Positions 54,124-63,406 are shown, counted from the stretch's first letter. The stretch: 64,000 nucleotides of DNA from Carnobacterium jeotgali MS3 (GCF_000745125.1 NZ_JQNF01000010.1:124001-188000), one strand, 5' to 3'. Made by a program: numbers and translations. Notes: a model not told the origin generated them from the letters alone.

Positions 54124-54798
54124 TTATTCTTCTTTCAGTATTCCATCTTCAATGCGGTAAACTCGGTCACAATATTTCAACATGCGTTCATCATGTGTAA
54201 CCATGATGGCTGCTTTGTTACGCGATTTCACTTCTTTTGAAATCAATTGTACCACTTCATGTGCACGTGCTGTATCTAAATTAGCTGTTGGTTCATCTGC
54301 TAAAATAATATCTGGATTATTTACAAATGAACGAGCAATAGCGACACGTTGTCTTTCACCACCAGATAGTTCATTAGGATATTTTTTAAGTTTCATACCT
54401 AATCCCAAATCTTCTAATAATTCAGTGGCTATTTTTTTCATTTCTTCAGTGATAGCGCCTTTCATTTTTACGACTACCAACAGTTGATCTAATACTGTCA
54501 AATACGGTATCAAGTTCGCTGTTTGCAAGATGAATCCAATTTGTTCCAAACGTACATGTGCTAATTCTTTTTCATTTAAAGATGAAATAGCTTTATCTTT
54601 AATAAATACTTCTCCATCAGTTGGCTTCAATAAAGCTCCAGCAATAGATAAAAAAGTGCTTTTTCCTGAACCAGATGGCCCAATAATAGCCACGAATTCT
54701 CCTTTATCTACCGTCAGAGAAACCTGATCCAAAGCGATTGTTTCTCTTTCGCTATCTTTATAGCGTTTAGTTACATTTTCCAATTGAATACTAGCCAT
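54124..54798 (-). CDS. ABC transporter ATPase, HrtA-like
   Basis: A 224-residue MacB/LolD-type ATPase: Walker [11 protein letters not shown] near residue 40, signature LSGGERQR, Walker B IILADEPTANLD and switch MVTHDERML. It pairs with the FtsX-type permease encoded just upstream: the two genes overlap by one base (TAATG). In lactococci and staphylococci such pairs (HrtBA) export heme. The assignment here is by gene order, regulator type and operator; other small hydrophobic substrates are possible. Confidence 0.85.
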   Translation of the reverse strand: MASIQLENVTKRYKDSERETIALDQVSLTVDKGEFVAIIGPSGSGKSTFLSIAGALLKPTDGEVFIKDKAISSLNEKELAHVRLEQIGFILQTANLIPYLTVLDQLLVVVKMKGAITEEMKKIATELLEDLGLGMKLKKYPNELSGGERQRVAIARSFVNNPDIILADEPTANLDTARAHEVVQLISKEVKSRNKAAIMVTHDERMLKYCDRVYRIEDGILKEE

Positions 54799-55922
54799 TA
54801 TTCCACCCTCCCTAATGCTATTAGCGGATCGATTTTTGAAATTTTCATGACAGAAAATAACGAACTTAAAACACTTATTATTAGTAACACAATACTATAG
54901 ATCACAACCATTGGAAGTTGCAAATTAAATGGCATTCCTTCAGGTAGTACTGCAGCCGTTAAATAGGTCAATCCAATTCCTACTAAAATGCTGACTGCTG
55001 ATAAAATAAACACTTGAGAAATAACCGTTTTGATGACAAACCAGTTGCTTCCCCCAATAGCTTTTAATACACCAAACTGTTGCGTTTTTTGGTTAGTTAA
55101 TACATAGAAGAACACGCCAATAATAAATGCTGAAATAATAATTAAAAACCACAGCATCATAGTGATTGTGCCGTTCTCAGCTGCATAACCTGGAACTGCA
55201 TTTACCGCTTCATCTTTTGTGCCCATTTCGATTTCACCGACAGCTTCTTCTACTTTCTTTGTATCTACATCAGTTCCTTGAACTAAGATTCCATTAACCG
55301 GATTTTCAATACCTGTATCTGAACCAGGTGCAGCATACTTCACCGCACGAAATTTGTCCATCTGCGTAAATATGACCGGTTGATGATTTAATGTTTGATT
55401 ATGAACAAAACCTATAATTTCTACTTCTTCATTGGAACCATTGATTGCCAACACGTCACCTAAAGAAAAGCCATCTGCTTTCAGTGAATCATCTACAATC
55501 ACACCGTTTAAATTGTTGCTAGTCAAATTTTCACCAGCATTAACCGTTGGCTCCATAAAAGATCCAGGCTGAATACCTGCTATAAGGACATCCGTTTTAG
55601 TGGCATTTTTTTCATCACTAGCTGCTGAACGGATAGAAGCAGAAACAGTCCCCATCGAAGCAACAGCATCTACGCCCTCTTGTTTTAGAATCTCTTTCTC
55701 GACAGATTCAGAAAGAATTGATTTTGAAAAACTAAAATCCGTTTCATCTTCAAAAACAGCATAATCTGCCTCTGAATATTTTAACGTTGAAGTTGCTAAA
55801 TCAGATAATCCTGTTCCAAGACCAGATAATACAAACACTAGCCACGAAATAAAGACGATAATTAAACCAATCATCATAAATTTCCCTTTGGAATGCTTTA
55901 ATTCTTTTAATGCTAAAAACAT
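54798..55922 (-). CDS. ABC transporter permease, FtsX/HrtB-like
   Basis: A 374-residue permease. It has a single N-terminal helix (MMIGLIIVFISWLVFVLSG), a large extracellular MacB-like domain (residues about 40-240) and three C-terminal helices of FtsX type. The start MFLALKELKHSKGKFM is typical of the HrtB-like group. A strong promoter with an overlapping palindrome lies immediately upstream. The TetR gene precedes it by 73 bases on the same strand. Confidence 0.85.
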   Translation of the reverse strand: MFLALKELKHSKGKFMMIGLIIVFISWLVFVLSGLGTGLSDLATSTLKYSEADYAVFEDETDFSFSKSILSESVEKEILKQEGVDAVASMGTVSASIRSAASDEKNATKTDVLIAGIQPGSFMEPTVNAGENLTSNNLNGVIVDDSLKADGFSLGDVLAINGSNEEVEIIGFVHNQTLNHQPVIFTQMDKFRAVKYAAPGSDTGIENPVNGILVQGTDVDTKKVEEAVGEIEMGTKDEAVNAVPGYAAENGTITMMLWFLIIISAFIIGVFFYVLTNQKTQQFGVLKAIGGSNWFVIKTVISQVFILSAVSILVGIGLTYLTAAVLPEGMPFNLQLPMVVIYSIVLLIISVLSSLFSVMKISKIDPLIALGRVE

Positions 55923-55965
55923 TTATCCTACCCCATTTCTTTGAATACTTATCTTTACAATAAGT

Positions 55966-55994
55966 AGTATACAGCAAAGTTACACAAGTGTCAC
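55966..55994 (-). promoter_or_regulatory. Promoter with overlapping palindromic operator for the HrtBA-like genes
   Basis: GTGACA - 17 bases - TATACT on the minus strand is near consensus. The imperfect palindrome GTTACACAAGTGTCAC (55979-55994) covers the -35 and the first half of the spacer. I recall the lactococcal HrtR operator as ATGACAC/GTGTCAT, which this resembles. Confidence 0.7.
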
Positions 55995-55995
55995 T

Positions 55996-56580
55996 TTAAA
56001 TAGTGAAAATACCATTTTTTATGATTAGTTTAATAAAATACGCTTTTTCTTCCAGACTTAAATTAGAATGGTCTGGTATGTTGATGCTATGAAATATCAT
56101 ATTAACAATTAAACTATCTGGTAATTCTTCTTTCAGCTGTCCATTCTTTTTACCCGTTTTTATAAATTGTTGAATGTGTTTAAAAAAATGACCGTGTACA
56201 TCTGCAGAGATAATTTCTTTTCGCTTTTGATTTTCTGGACTGATTTTGATTTTATTGTGAGGAATAGCATTTGATATCAAGTGGATTTCGCGGTACTTAA
56301 AGATCAACTCAAATAATTGATCGAACTGCTCAGAGTAATTTAAAGACCATTCAGTATGATTAAAATCTTTCATCATTTGTTCCATCTGACAAATCAAATA
56401 ATCATTCATTAATTCATCTTTATTCGTATAGTATTTATAAATGGCTGCTCTTGATACCTGCAAAGATTTAGCTAACAAACTAAACGAAAAATGTTCGTAT
56501 CCTTCTTTTATCAGAAGTTCATGTGTATGCAAGTAAATCTCTTCTGTTGAAAATTTCTTTTCTCTTGCCACCGAAATCAT
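55996..56580 (-). CDS. TetR-family transcriptional regulator
   Basis: A 194-residue regulator with an N-terminal helix-turn-helix: GYEHFSFSLLAKSLQVSRAAIYKYYTNKDELMNDYL (helices 2-4, residues about 22-57). The C-terminal ligand domain is divergent. It sits upstream of the HrtBA-like genes and a palindrome overlaps their promoter, so it is the likely repressor. A heme ligand is inference from the context alone. Confidence 0.85.
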   Translation of the reverse strand: MISVAREKKFSTEEIYLHTHELLIKEGYEHFSFSLLAKSLQVSRAAIYKYYTNKDELMNDYLICQMEQMMKDFNHTEWSLNYSEQFDQLFELIFKYREIHLISNAIPHNKIKISPENQKRKEIISADVHGHFFKHIQQFIKTGKKNGQLKEELPDSLIVNMIFHSINIPDHSNLSLEEKAYFIKLIIKNGIFTI

Positions 56581-56636
56581 CCCTTCTTTTTCTTTTCTAT
56601 TACAGATTATATCACGTTCTCACCCTCTAAAAGCAA

Positions 56637-56682
56637 AATAAATAAGGGGATGAAGTTCTTTCCTTCACACCCTTATTTATTT
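56637..56682 (-). terminator. Terminator of pepC
   Basis: AAATAAATAAGGG pairs with CCCTTATTTATTT, with an inner TGAAG/CTTCA, just after the pepC stop. Confidence 0.85.
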
Positions 56683-58020
56683 CTATTTCACTAACGCTAA
56701 AGCACCCATAGGATCCCATGGTTCTAATGCAATAATCGGTTCATCTAAAGCTTTTAGCCATTCTTCAGAAACGTATTTCTTATCTACTGCAATTTGATAA
56801 TTAAACTCTTCAAACCATTTATCACTCATAGAATAAATGCCTTTTTTACCAGCTTTGTCTCCCCAGCTATTTTCGACCTTCCATGTTAAGGGTTGACCTT
56901 GTTCATCTAAGTCTACTCCAACAAAGACCATTGCATGTGTCAATAAGCTGTCCCCATAATCTAAGCGTTGAGCTTTTGTTAATCCATTGCCTTCGCCTAG
57001 CGTCAACTCATAACTGTAACTTTTTTCATCCATAATTCCAACATCTTTTACCAACATTTTGCCTACATCACAGCCAAACCATACAGGTTGGCCATCTTTA
57101 ATAGAAGCCACTGCTGCTGCTTTTAAAGCTTGAATTGGAACATTGATGTATTGAATCGGTTTAGCTTCTTTAACGGTTCCTAAATATTTAACCGTATACG
57201 CTCTTCCGAAAGGTTTATCTTCAGTTGGCGCATTTAACAAGCTAACCAAATTCGTCAAATCCCAACCCACATACTCTTTGAAAAAATTTTGTGGTGTACT
57301 ATCTTGAATGCGACGGTATTCGCCATCTTTATCTCGGTATGTGTAAGCGAATGTTTCAGGAACTTCTCCCAGAGATTTTACCAGTACGCTATAAATGAAG
57401 TATAACATCGTTTCTTTCTTAGCTGTCAGTTCATTTAAGGTCAATCCTGTTTTATGTCCTTCACGTAGTTGATAAGCAAATTCTCTTAATTTAGATGTTA
57501 GTACTGCATTTAATTTGCTTGTGTTAGAAGAATGAAACGTTTCCGGCATAACTGATTTAGGAACAGCACCATATTTTTCTAATAAGCCTGAAAACATATC
57601 CCATTGTCCGCCATCTTGAACTGGATCCATCAATAGATGAGCAATAATTCTAGAATCTTGGGCTTCATCTAGCGTTTCTAAAATGCTGTCCAAGAAATAA
57701 TTTGCTTTTTCTAATTTATCCCAAAAAAGCGTATAGTTTTGAGAAAACTCAAAGCTTTCCATATTTAATTTGTTCATTGTGTCAACACGAGCGGTATTTA
57801 AAGCCGCAAACATCCAACACCGGCCACTAGATTTTTGATTTGTTATCGTGCCACGTTTTGTTTCATTTGAAAACTCAAAAGAGTGTCGTCTTAATACATT
57901 GTTGTCTAAAGAAGCGTCATCAATACCGACTTTTGCTATTGCACCTTTAATGACTTGATTTGTGCTATTTGCATCAAATCTGTTTTTAAATTCTACTAAT
58001 AATTCGTTATCGATTCCCAT
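56683..58020 (-). CDS. pepC: Aminopeptidase C, bleomycin hydrolase family
   Basis: A 445-residue cytoplasmic cysteine aminopeptidase (C1B) releasing N-terminal residues from peptides. The catalytic Cys is in SGRCWMFAALN near residue 68, His in LTHAMVFVGVD and Asn in VENSWGD. The C-terminal residue tail that plugs the hexamer site ends MGALALVK. The ATG at 58020 is chosen over ATG 58026 because GGAGG then lies 7 bases away. It is monocistronic, common in lactic acid bacteria. Confidence 0.95.
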   Translation of the reverse strand: MGIDNELLVEFKNRFDANSTNQVIKGAIAKVGIDDASLDNNVLRRHSFEFSNETKRGTITNQKSSGRCWMFAALNTARVDTMNKLNMESFEFSQNYTLFWDKLEKANYFLDSILETLDEAQDSRIIAHLLMDPVQDGGQWDMFSGLLEKYGAVPKSVMPETFHSSNTSKLNAVLTSKLREFAYQLREGHKTGLTLNELTAKKETMLYFIYSVLVKSLGEVPETFAYTYRDKDGEYRRIQDSTPQNFFKEYVGWDLTNLVSLLNAPTEDKPFGRAYTVKYLGTVKEAKPIQYINVPIQALKAAAVASIKDGQPVWFGCDVGKMLVKDVGIMDEKSYSYELTLGEGNGLTKAQRLDYGDSLLTHAMVFVGVDLDEQGQPLTWKVENSWGDKAGKKGIYSMSDKWFEEFNYQIAVDKKYVSEEWLKALDEPIIALEPWDPMGALALVK

Positions 58021-58093
58021 CTTCATTCCTCCTAAATATTACTCAATATGTTACTCTTCTTTAGTTTATCTAGCAAGTTGATTCATTTAAAAT

Positions 58094-58121
58094 AAAAAAA
58101 AGACTGGATTAATCCAGCCTT
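58094..58121 (-). terminator. Terminator of the cop operon
   Basis: AAGGCTGGAT and ATCCAGTCTT form a short stem followed by T8 on the minus strand, after copZ. Confidence 0.85.
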
Positions 58122-58130
58122 ACTTCATAA

Positions 58131-58334
58131 TTATTTAGCTACTTGATAATTTGTGCCGCTTAGTGCTTGGTTAAATTCTGCTTCATCAATTTCATTTTGG
58201 CTTTCAACGATAGCTTGTTTAGTTTTTAAATCAACCGCTACACGTTCAACCCCGTCAATAGACTCCAACTTTTCAACTACTGTACTGGCACAACCATCAC
58301 ATTTCATGCCTTCAATCGTTAATTCTTTTTTCAT
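58131..58334 (-). CDS. copZ: Copper chaperone CopZ
   Basis: A 67-residue HMA-domain protein with the GMKCDGCAS copper motif near residue 10. It carries Cu(I) to CopA and CopY. It follows copA by 39 bases and ends the copYAZ operon. Length and fold are typical. Confidence 0.93.
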   Translation of the reverse strand: MKKELTIEGMKCDGCASTVVEKLESIDGVERVAVDLKTKQAIVESQNEIDEAEFNQALSGTNYQVAK

Positions 58335-58373
58335 TCTTCATCGCTCCATTTCTTTCAAGTGTTTTTTAAGCTT

Positions 58374-60830
58374 TTATTTAACAGCGGGTTTAAATCTTTT
58401 CAAGCGCAAAGCGTTAATCAAGACAGATACTGAACTAAAACTCATTGCTGCTCCAGCTAGCATTGGATTTAATAACGGTCCGCCAAAGACATGCAAGAAT
58501 CCCATTGCTATCGGAATCCCAAGAACATTGTAGCCAAATGCCCAAAATAAATTTTCTTTGATATTTTTGATAGTAGCTTTACTTAATTCAACAGCAGTTG
58601 GTACATCCATCAAATCACTTCTCATCAACACAATATCAGCAGATTCCATAGCGACATCTGTACCTGTTCCAATAGCGATTCCGATATCCGCTTGTGCTAA
58701 AGCAGGAGCATCATTAATACCGTCTCCAACCATCGCAACGATTTTTCCTTCTGCTTGTAATTTTTTAACTTCATTTGCTTTCTCTTCTGGTACTACTTCA
58801 CTTAATACCCGGTCTATTCCAACTTGTTTGGCAATCGCTTCGGCTGTTCGTTTATTGTCACCAGTAATCATAGCTACTTCTAGTCCCATTTTATGCAATT
58901 TCTCAATAGCTTTCAAACTATTTTCTTTTACAGTATCTGCAACAGCAATAATCCCAGCCATTTGACCGTCTTTAGCAATATACATTGGCGTTTTTCCTTC
59001 TCCAGCTAGTGTATCAGCTGTCATTTCTACTAAATCAAGCGAAATACCACGGTCTAGCATGAGTCTTTTATTTCCTAATAAGATAGACTGATTCTCAATG
59101 TTCACCTCAATACCATGCCCTGGCAGCGCATTAAACGATTGTATCTTAAGAAATGTTAATCCTTTATTTTCTGCACCATGAACAATGGCTTCTCCTAGTG
59201 GATGTTCGGACCCTTTTTCAGCAGACGCTGCAAGAATCAGCAAGTCTTCTTCAGCCAGGTCATTAACTGTTACGATATCGGTGACTACAGGCTTGCCTTC
59301 TGTGATTGTACCCGTTTTATCAAAAACAATCGTTTGGATTTTGTGTGTTTTTTCTAACGCTCCACCACTTTTAATTAATACTCCGTGTTCTGCACCTTTT
59401 CCGGTACCAACCATAATTGCTGTCGGTGTCGCTAAACCTAGTGCACATGGACAAGCGATGACTAATACGGAGATTGCAATCGTTAAAGCAAATACGCCAG
59501 ACTCGCCTGCCAAATACCAAGCCAAACCTGATAAAACGGCCAAAACGATAACGATTGGTACAAAGTAACCCGAAATAATATCAGCTAGTTTGGCAATCGG
59601 CGCTTTTGAACCTTGTGCATTTTCAACCAGTTTAATGATTTGAGATAAAGCTGTATCTTTTCCGACTTTCGTTGCTTTGTATTGAATTGTCCCGTTTTTA
59701 TTGATACTTGCTCCAATGATTGCATCGCCGATTGTTTTTTCAACCGGTATACTTTCTCCTGTCAGCATTGCCTCATCTACTGAAGTGATTCCTTCAACAA
59801 CGACTCCATCGACCGGCATCTTTTCACCTGGTTTGACGATAATAATGTCACCTACTTGTACTTCATCAATGGTGACTTCAACCTCTAGTTCATTGCGTAT
59901 CACGCTAGCTTTTTTCGGAGCAAGTCCCATTAATTTCTTAATGGCCTCAGAAGTTTTTCCTTTTGAAAGAGCTTCAAAGTATTTACCGAGGGTGATTAAT
60001 GTCAAAATAACTGCCGCAGATTCATAATAAAGTTCCATCGCTAAATCAGTATTTCCCATTATTATTCCTATCGTAGCAACCAAGCTATACAAGAAGGCTG
60101 CACTCGTTCCTAATGCGACGAGCGAATCCATATTTGGGTGACCTTTGAATAACGCTCTAAAGCCTACTTTAAAGAATTCTCTTCCTAAAAATACAACTGG
60201 CACGGTTAAAATCAATTGCGTTAAAGCAAACGTTCCAGCATTCATCATGGGATCTATTGCTTCAGGTAAAGGCATTCCTAACATATGTCCCATTGAAATG
60301 TACAATAACGGAATCGTAAATACTGCTGAAATCCAAAAACGTTGCCACATATTTTTTATGTGTTGAGCCTTTTTCTCACGATCCACGTCTACCGCATCTC
60401 GTGTTTCAATTTCTTCATGAGCTTCATAACCCGCATCTTTGACAGCACTTGTAATATCCGATAAGACTAACTGATCTGGGTCATATTGGACCGACATTTT
60501 TTCTGTAGCAAAATTGACACTTGCACTTACTATACCAGGCAATTTACCAGTAGCTTTTTCAACTGTTTGAGCACAAGACGCACAGGTCATTTCCTCAATT
60601 ACAAATGTTTTCTGCTTTGTATTTGTTAAAGCTTTATAGCCGGATTGACTGACTACTTCTTGAATGTCTTTGTATGTCAGACTCGCTTCATCGTAACGAA
60701 TATGCATTTTTTCAGTAGCTAAATTCACACTTGATTCTTGAACTCCCGGTAATTTCTTAGTTGCTTTTTCAATTGTTTGCGCACAAGATGCACAACTCAT
60801 ACCTTCAATCGTAAATGATTTCTCAATCAC
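58374..60830 (-). CDS. copA: Copper-exporting P1B-type ATPase
   Basis: An 818-residue Cu(I) pump. Two N-terminal HMA domains have GMSCASC near residue 9 and EMTCASC near residue 77. Transport and catalysis follow: CPC in IACPCALG, phosphorylation site FDKTGTIT, the HP region (SEHPLGEA) and GDGINDAPAL in the P domain. There are eight helices as in CopA. The start is GTG at 60830 after GGAG. It starts 18 bases after copY. Confidence 0.95.
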   Translation of the reverse strand: MIEKSFTIEGMSCASCAQTIEKATKKLPGVQESSVNLATEKMHIRYDEASLTYKDIQEVVSQSGYKALTNTKQKTFVIEEMTCASCAQTVEKATGKLPGIVSASVNFATEKMSVQYDPDQLVLSDITSAVKDAGYEAHEEIETRDAVDVDREKKAQHIKNMWQRFWISAVFTIPLLYISMGHMLGMPLPEAIDPMMNAGTFALTQLILTVPVVFLGREFFKVGFRALFKGHPNMDSLVALGTSAAFLYSLVATIGIIMGNTDLAMELYYESAAVILTLITLGKYFEALSKGKTSEAIKKLMGLAPKKASVIRNELEVEVTIDEVQVGDIIIVKPGEKMPVDGVVVEGITSVDEAMLTGESIPVEKTIGDAIIGASINKNGTIQYKATKVGKDTALSQIIKLVENAQGSKAPIAKLADIISGYFVPIVIVLAVLSGLAWYLAGESGVFALTIAISVLVIACPCALGLATPTAIMVGTGKGAEHGVLIKSGGALEKTHKIQTIVFDKTGTITEGKPVVTDIVTVNDLAEEDLLILAASAEKGSEHPLGEAIVHGAENKGLTFLKIQSFNALPGHGIEVNIENQSILLGNKRLMLDRGISLDLVEMTADTLAGEGKTPMYIAKDGQMAGIIAVADTVKENSLKAIEKLHKMGLEVAMITGDNKRTAEAIAKQVGIDRVLSEVVPEEKANEVKKLQAEGKIVAMVGDGINDAPALAQADIGIAIGTGTDVAMESADIVLMRSDLMDVPTAVELSKATIKNIKENLFWAFGYNVLGIPIAMGFLHVFGGPLLNPMLAGAAMSFSSVSVLINALRLKRFKPAVK

Positions 60831-60848
60831 CTTTATCCACTCCTTTTT

Positions 60849-61295
60849 TTAGTGCTGATGGTTTTGGCAATCACATTGACCAGGAATACAATCGCATGAA
60901 ACGACATCGACTGCTTCGTTTCTTTTTTCTTTTAAAAGCTCTTCCAACATTTTTACATCTGCGTGACTTAACGTTGCTTCACTAATAAGATTGGCAATTG
61001 TTTGTCCAACTTTTCGATTGCAGACCTGATCAAAAAAATCGTTGGTTTTACTTTTCAAACTTTCTTCTTCAGTAATTAACGGGCTGTACAAATACTTATT
61101 GCCAACAGCTTCTGTTTGCAACATGCCTTTATCAACGAGTCGACCAATCAATGTTTTTATCGTCGCTTGTTTCCAATTCATTTTTTCTTTTACTATTGCT
61201 GTAATTTGCTTACTCGTTACCGTTTGGTTCGTCCAAGCTACTCGCATGATTTCCCATTCAGCATCGGAAATATTCGGTTGAATGTTACTAATCAT
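60849..61295 (-). CDS. copY: Copper-responsive repressor CopY
   Basis: A 148-residue winged-helix protein of the BlaI/CopY family. The C-terminal metal motif reads CDCIPGQCDC (C-x-C-x4-C-x-C), which binds Zn or Cu(I) and controls DNA binding. It is first in copYAZ with two operator-like repeats in its promoter. AAGGAG precedes the ATG. Confidence 0.95.
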   Translation of the reverse strand: MISNIQPNISDAEWEIMRVAWTNQTVTSKQITAIVKEKMNWKQATIKTLIGRLVDKGMLQTEAVGNKYLYSPLITEEESLKSKTNDFFDQVCNRKVGQTIANLISEATLSHADVKMLEELLKEKRNEAVDVVSCDCIPGQCDCQNHQH

Positions 61296-61315
61296 TAAGT
61301 TTCACTCCTTTCGAC

Positions 61316-61370
61316 TACATTCGTAATCGTTCTATATTTATAGTTTACATTCGTAATCGTTTTTTGTCAA
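61316..61370 (-). promoter_or_regulatory. cop promoter with two cop-box-like operators
   Basis: TTGACA (61370-61365) - 17 bases - TAAACT (61347-61342) on the minus strand. TACATTCGTA occurs at 61346-61355 and 61316-61325, 30 bases apart, each followed by ATCGTT. Read on the minus strand it is TACGAATGTA, one base off the cop box TACANNTGTA. Confidence 0.75.
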
Positions 61371-61384
61371 CTATTTACATTCAA

Positions 61385-61443
61385 AAAAAAACAACACAAT
61401 AAAAAAAGAGCGAAGTTTCACTCTTTTCTTATTGTGTTGTTTG
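61385..61443 (-). terminator. Terminator downstream of the motB remnant
   Basis: ACAACACAATAA and GAGTG/CGCTC form a long stem with T9 on the minus strand. It overlaps the last codons of the remnant, so it is probably the original motility-operon terminator. Confidence 0.85.
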
Positions 61444-61644
61444 TTCAGTATCATTGTACTCACTAGTTAAAATCAAACTATCGACCCGGCCTTCTTCTGT
61501 TTTATTATCTGCTTTTGGTCGGCATTCACCGTATCCTACTACAGAAATGCGCTTTGGATCAATTCCCGTTCTTTGATAAGCCTTATGATCATTGATCAAA
61601 ATCCAATAATTAAGCCTCCCATCATAATTCCTCCAAATACCCAT
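61429..61644 (-). pseudogene. motB: Remnant of motB (flagellar stator, OmpA-like C-terminus)
   Basis: The frame reads AYQRTGIDPKRISVVGYGEC then RPKADNKTEEGR and VDSLILTSEYNDTEQ, matching the end of the MotB peptidoglycan-binding domain. The conserved NRR segment expected between EEGR and VD is missing. Upstream there is no plug, membrane helix or rest of MotB, only about 70 bases with an unrelated start and hints in shifted frames of a short hydrophobic start (GGIMMGGLIIGF) that might be a motA remnant. No motA, motB or flagellar gene is intact nearby. It lies between the cop promoter and the carotenoid genes. Confidence 0.75.
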
Positions 61645-61715
61645 ACTAATCGGTCATTTATCTCTACTGACCATATAGGGAATTAACTTAGTTTTTTTAA
61701 GTCTCTTCTAAACAA

Positions 61716-61757
61716 GAAAACGCTCATTCTATACTGCTAGAATGAGCGTTTTTTTGT
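61716..61757. terminator. Terminator of the carotenoid operon
   Basis: AAAACGCTCATTCT and AGAATGAGCGTTTT surround an 8-base loop; it overlaps the crtO stop. Confidence 0.9.
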
Positions 61758-62248
61758 TCGTATTTTTCTTTTTTACGGTTGAATACTTTTTCTAGGCGTG
61801 GTCGATTATAGCGCTGCACTAATATAATCGGTACATTAAACATCAATGCGTAAATAACCATGATCCACCCTGCCCAAACGGGATTCCAGAAAAAAAACAA
61901 TCCTGAAGGCAGAATTGAAAGCCAATGAGTGAGTTCTGCTCTTTTTGTTTCGATTATAAAGGTTTCTAAATAGTTCATTTCTTTCTGTTGCAACTTTCTT
62001 TTATAAAAGCCACTTCCTAAAATACGAGAACCTTCGGGAATATATTTGGCATATTTCTTAACATTAAAATGGTTTTGCCAAAATTGTCCTTCAGCTTCCC
62101 ATTTCCTAGTTCGATACAGTAAGGAATTTTTTTGAAAAAAGTGGTCAGGTAAACTCAACGTAAACATAGAAATAGCTAAATGAAAAAAAAGCCAAGCGAC
62201 ACTATCAACAACGATGGTCCAGAAAACAGATAATTCTATTAGCTGCAT
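61724..62248 (-). CDS. crtO: Glycosyl-4,4'-diaponeurosporenoate acyltransferase
   Basis: A 174-residue membrane protein resembling staphylococcal CrtO, which esterifies the glucosyl carotenoid with a fatty acid in staphyloxanthin synthesis. Features: an N-terminal helix, the conserved stretch LPDHFFQKNSLLYRTRKWEAEG, then helices around residue 110-145. It begins 15 bases after crtQ; GGAGGG precedes the ATG. It is last in the operon. Confidence 0.88.
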   Translation of the reverse strand: MQLIELSVFWTIVVDSVAWLFFHLAISMFTLSLPDHFFQKNSLLYRTRKWEAEGQFWQNHFNVKKYAKYIPEGSRILGSGFYKRKLQQKEMNYLETFIIETKRAELTHWLSILPSGLFFFWNPVWAGWIMVIYALMFNVPIILVQRYNRPRLEKVFNRKKEKYEQKNAHSSSIE

Positions 62249-62263
62249 TGCATTTTCCCTCCA

Positions 62264-63406
62264 CTATACTTCTATATTACGCCCTCGCCACTTCACCCGG
62301 TGAAAAACTTTTGTTAAAATAAGTGACCAGACAAACAATCCAACAAAAAATAAAAATTGGAACGGATAGAAGACAAGCGCATAAAACTTAAAGTTCCCTA
62401 CTCGTCTGGCCAACCAATAAAACTGCGTTAGGTACAAGATACACAAAAGGCTAGTTGCTACTAACAGGCTATAGTGGGTTGTACTCAACGCGCCAATTAA
62501 TGCAATCATAGAGAAAAAGCTTCCGCTAATCCAGCTTGATATCATTAACGTGACTATTGGATGAGTAGATTGTGCCGCAGTCCCGAAGCTCTTTGTCCAT
62601 CCTTCTACCAATGTTTTCATTCCTTCTGGATACATTTGGAAAGAAATGGTTTCTTTTCCGCTGTAACAACGAACTGGGAAGTCCTTCTTGGCGAATAACT
62701 CTCCTAAAGCTAAATCATCCATGATTGCCCCTTGTATTTCTTTGTGACCGCCCACACTAAAATACTCTTCACTTGTACACAAAATACAGGGACCAAAAGA
62801 TCCAGCTGTTTTAAGTTTATCACCTATAGGTGTAAAAGTATTCATTCCAGCCATTAAAATAATATTAAAAACGGCTGACATATTTTCGTATAAATGGGTT
62901 ATTTTATGATAAGGCTGAAAAGATAGAATGCCATCTCCACCAACCGTTTGATACGTATTTAGTAAATGTTGTAAGCTAAATTGATTTTCAAAGCACGTAT
63001 CTGCATCTAAAAAGAGTAACCAATCTCCATTGGCCTTTTGGGCTCCACGCCAACAAGCAGCGGATTTCCCAATATCTTCCTCAGAACTCGCTCTCTGGAT
63101 TACTTTAGCGCCATAACCTTTAGCAATCGCAACCGTTTGATCTTTTGAATCATCATCGACTACTATTATTTCTATGTTATAGACGGATTGTTCTTTTAAT
63201 GACTTTAGCAATTTGGGCAAACGATTTTCTTCATTTCTAGCAGGAATAATAATGGATACCGTTTTTCCAAAACTTAGCTGTTGCTCTTTCTTGAGTGCTA
63301 AAGGAACTTTCCAAAGCATAAGGAAACCACTAACGAGAGCTAGGGCTGTCAAAACACAAAAAACGATTACGATACTTTCCACTTCTAAAATAACCAACGC
63401 CTCCAT
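62264..63406 (-). CDS. crtQ: 4,4'-diaponeurosporenoate glycosyltransferase
   Basis: A 380-residue family 2 glycosyltransferase with an N-terminal helix (residues about 10-35), the GT-A core (SIIIPARNEENRL, VVDDDSKDQT, LFLDADT) and three or four C-terminal helices. It matches CrtQ, which glucosylates diaponeurosporenoate. The ATG at 63406 overlaps the end of the aldehyde dehydrogenase gene by 22 bases and has no independent strong site, so coupling is likely. The start could be a few codons later. Confidence 0.88.
   Translation of the reverse strand: MEALVILEVESIVIVFCVLTALALVSGFLMLWKVPLALKKEQQLSFGKTVSIIIPARNEENRLPKLLKSLKEQSVYNIEIIVVDDDSKDQTVAIAKGYGAKVIQRASSEEDIGKSAACWRGAQKANGDWLLFLDADTCFENQFSLQHLLNTYQTVGGDGILSFQPYHKITHLYENMSAVFNIILMAGMNTFTPIGDKLKTAGSFGPCILCTSEEYFSVGGHKEIQGAIMDDLALGELFAKKDFPVRCYSGKETISFQMYPEGMKTLVEGWTKSFGTAAQSTHPIVTLMISSWISGSFFSMIALIGALSTTHYSLLVATSLLCILYLTQFYWLARRVGNFKFYALVFYPFQFLFFVGLFVWSLILTKVFHRVKWRGRNIEV

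Noticed and set aside
54182..54727. Plus-strand frames inside the HrtA-like gene
   Set aside because: Antisense shadows of the conserved ATPase.
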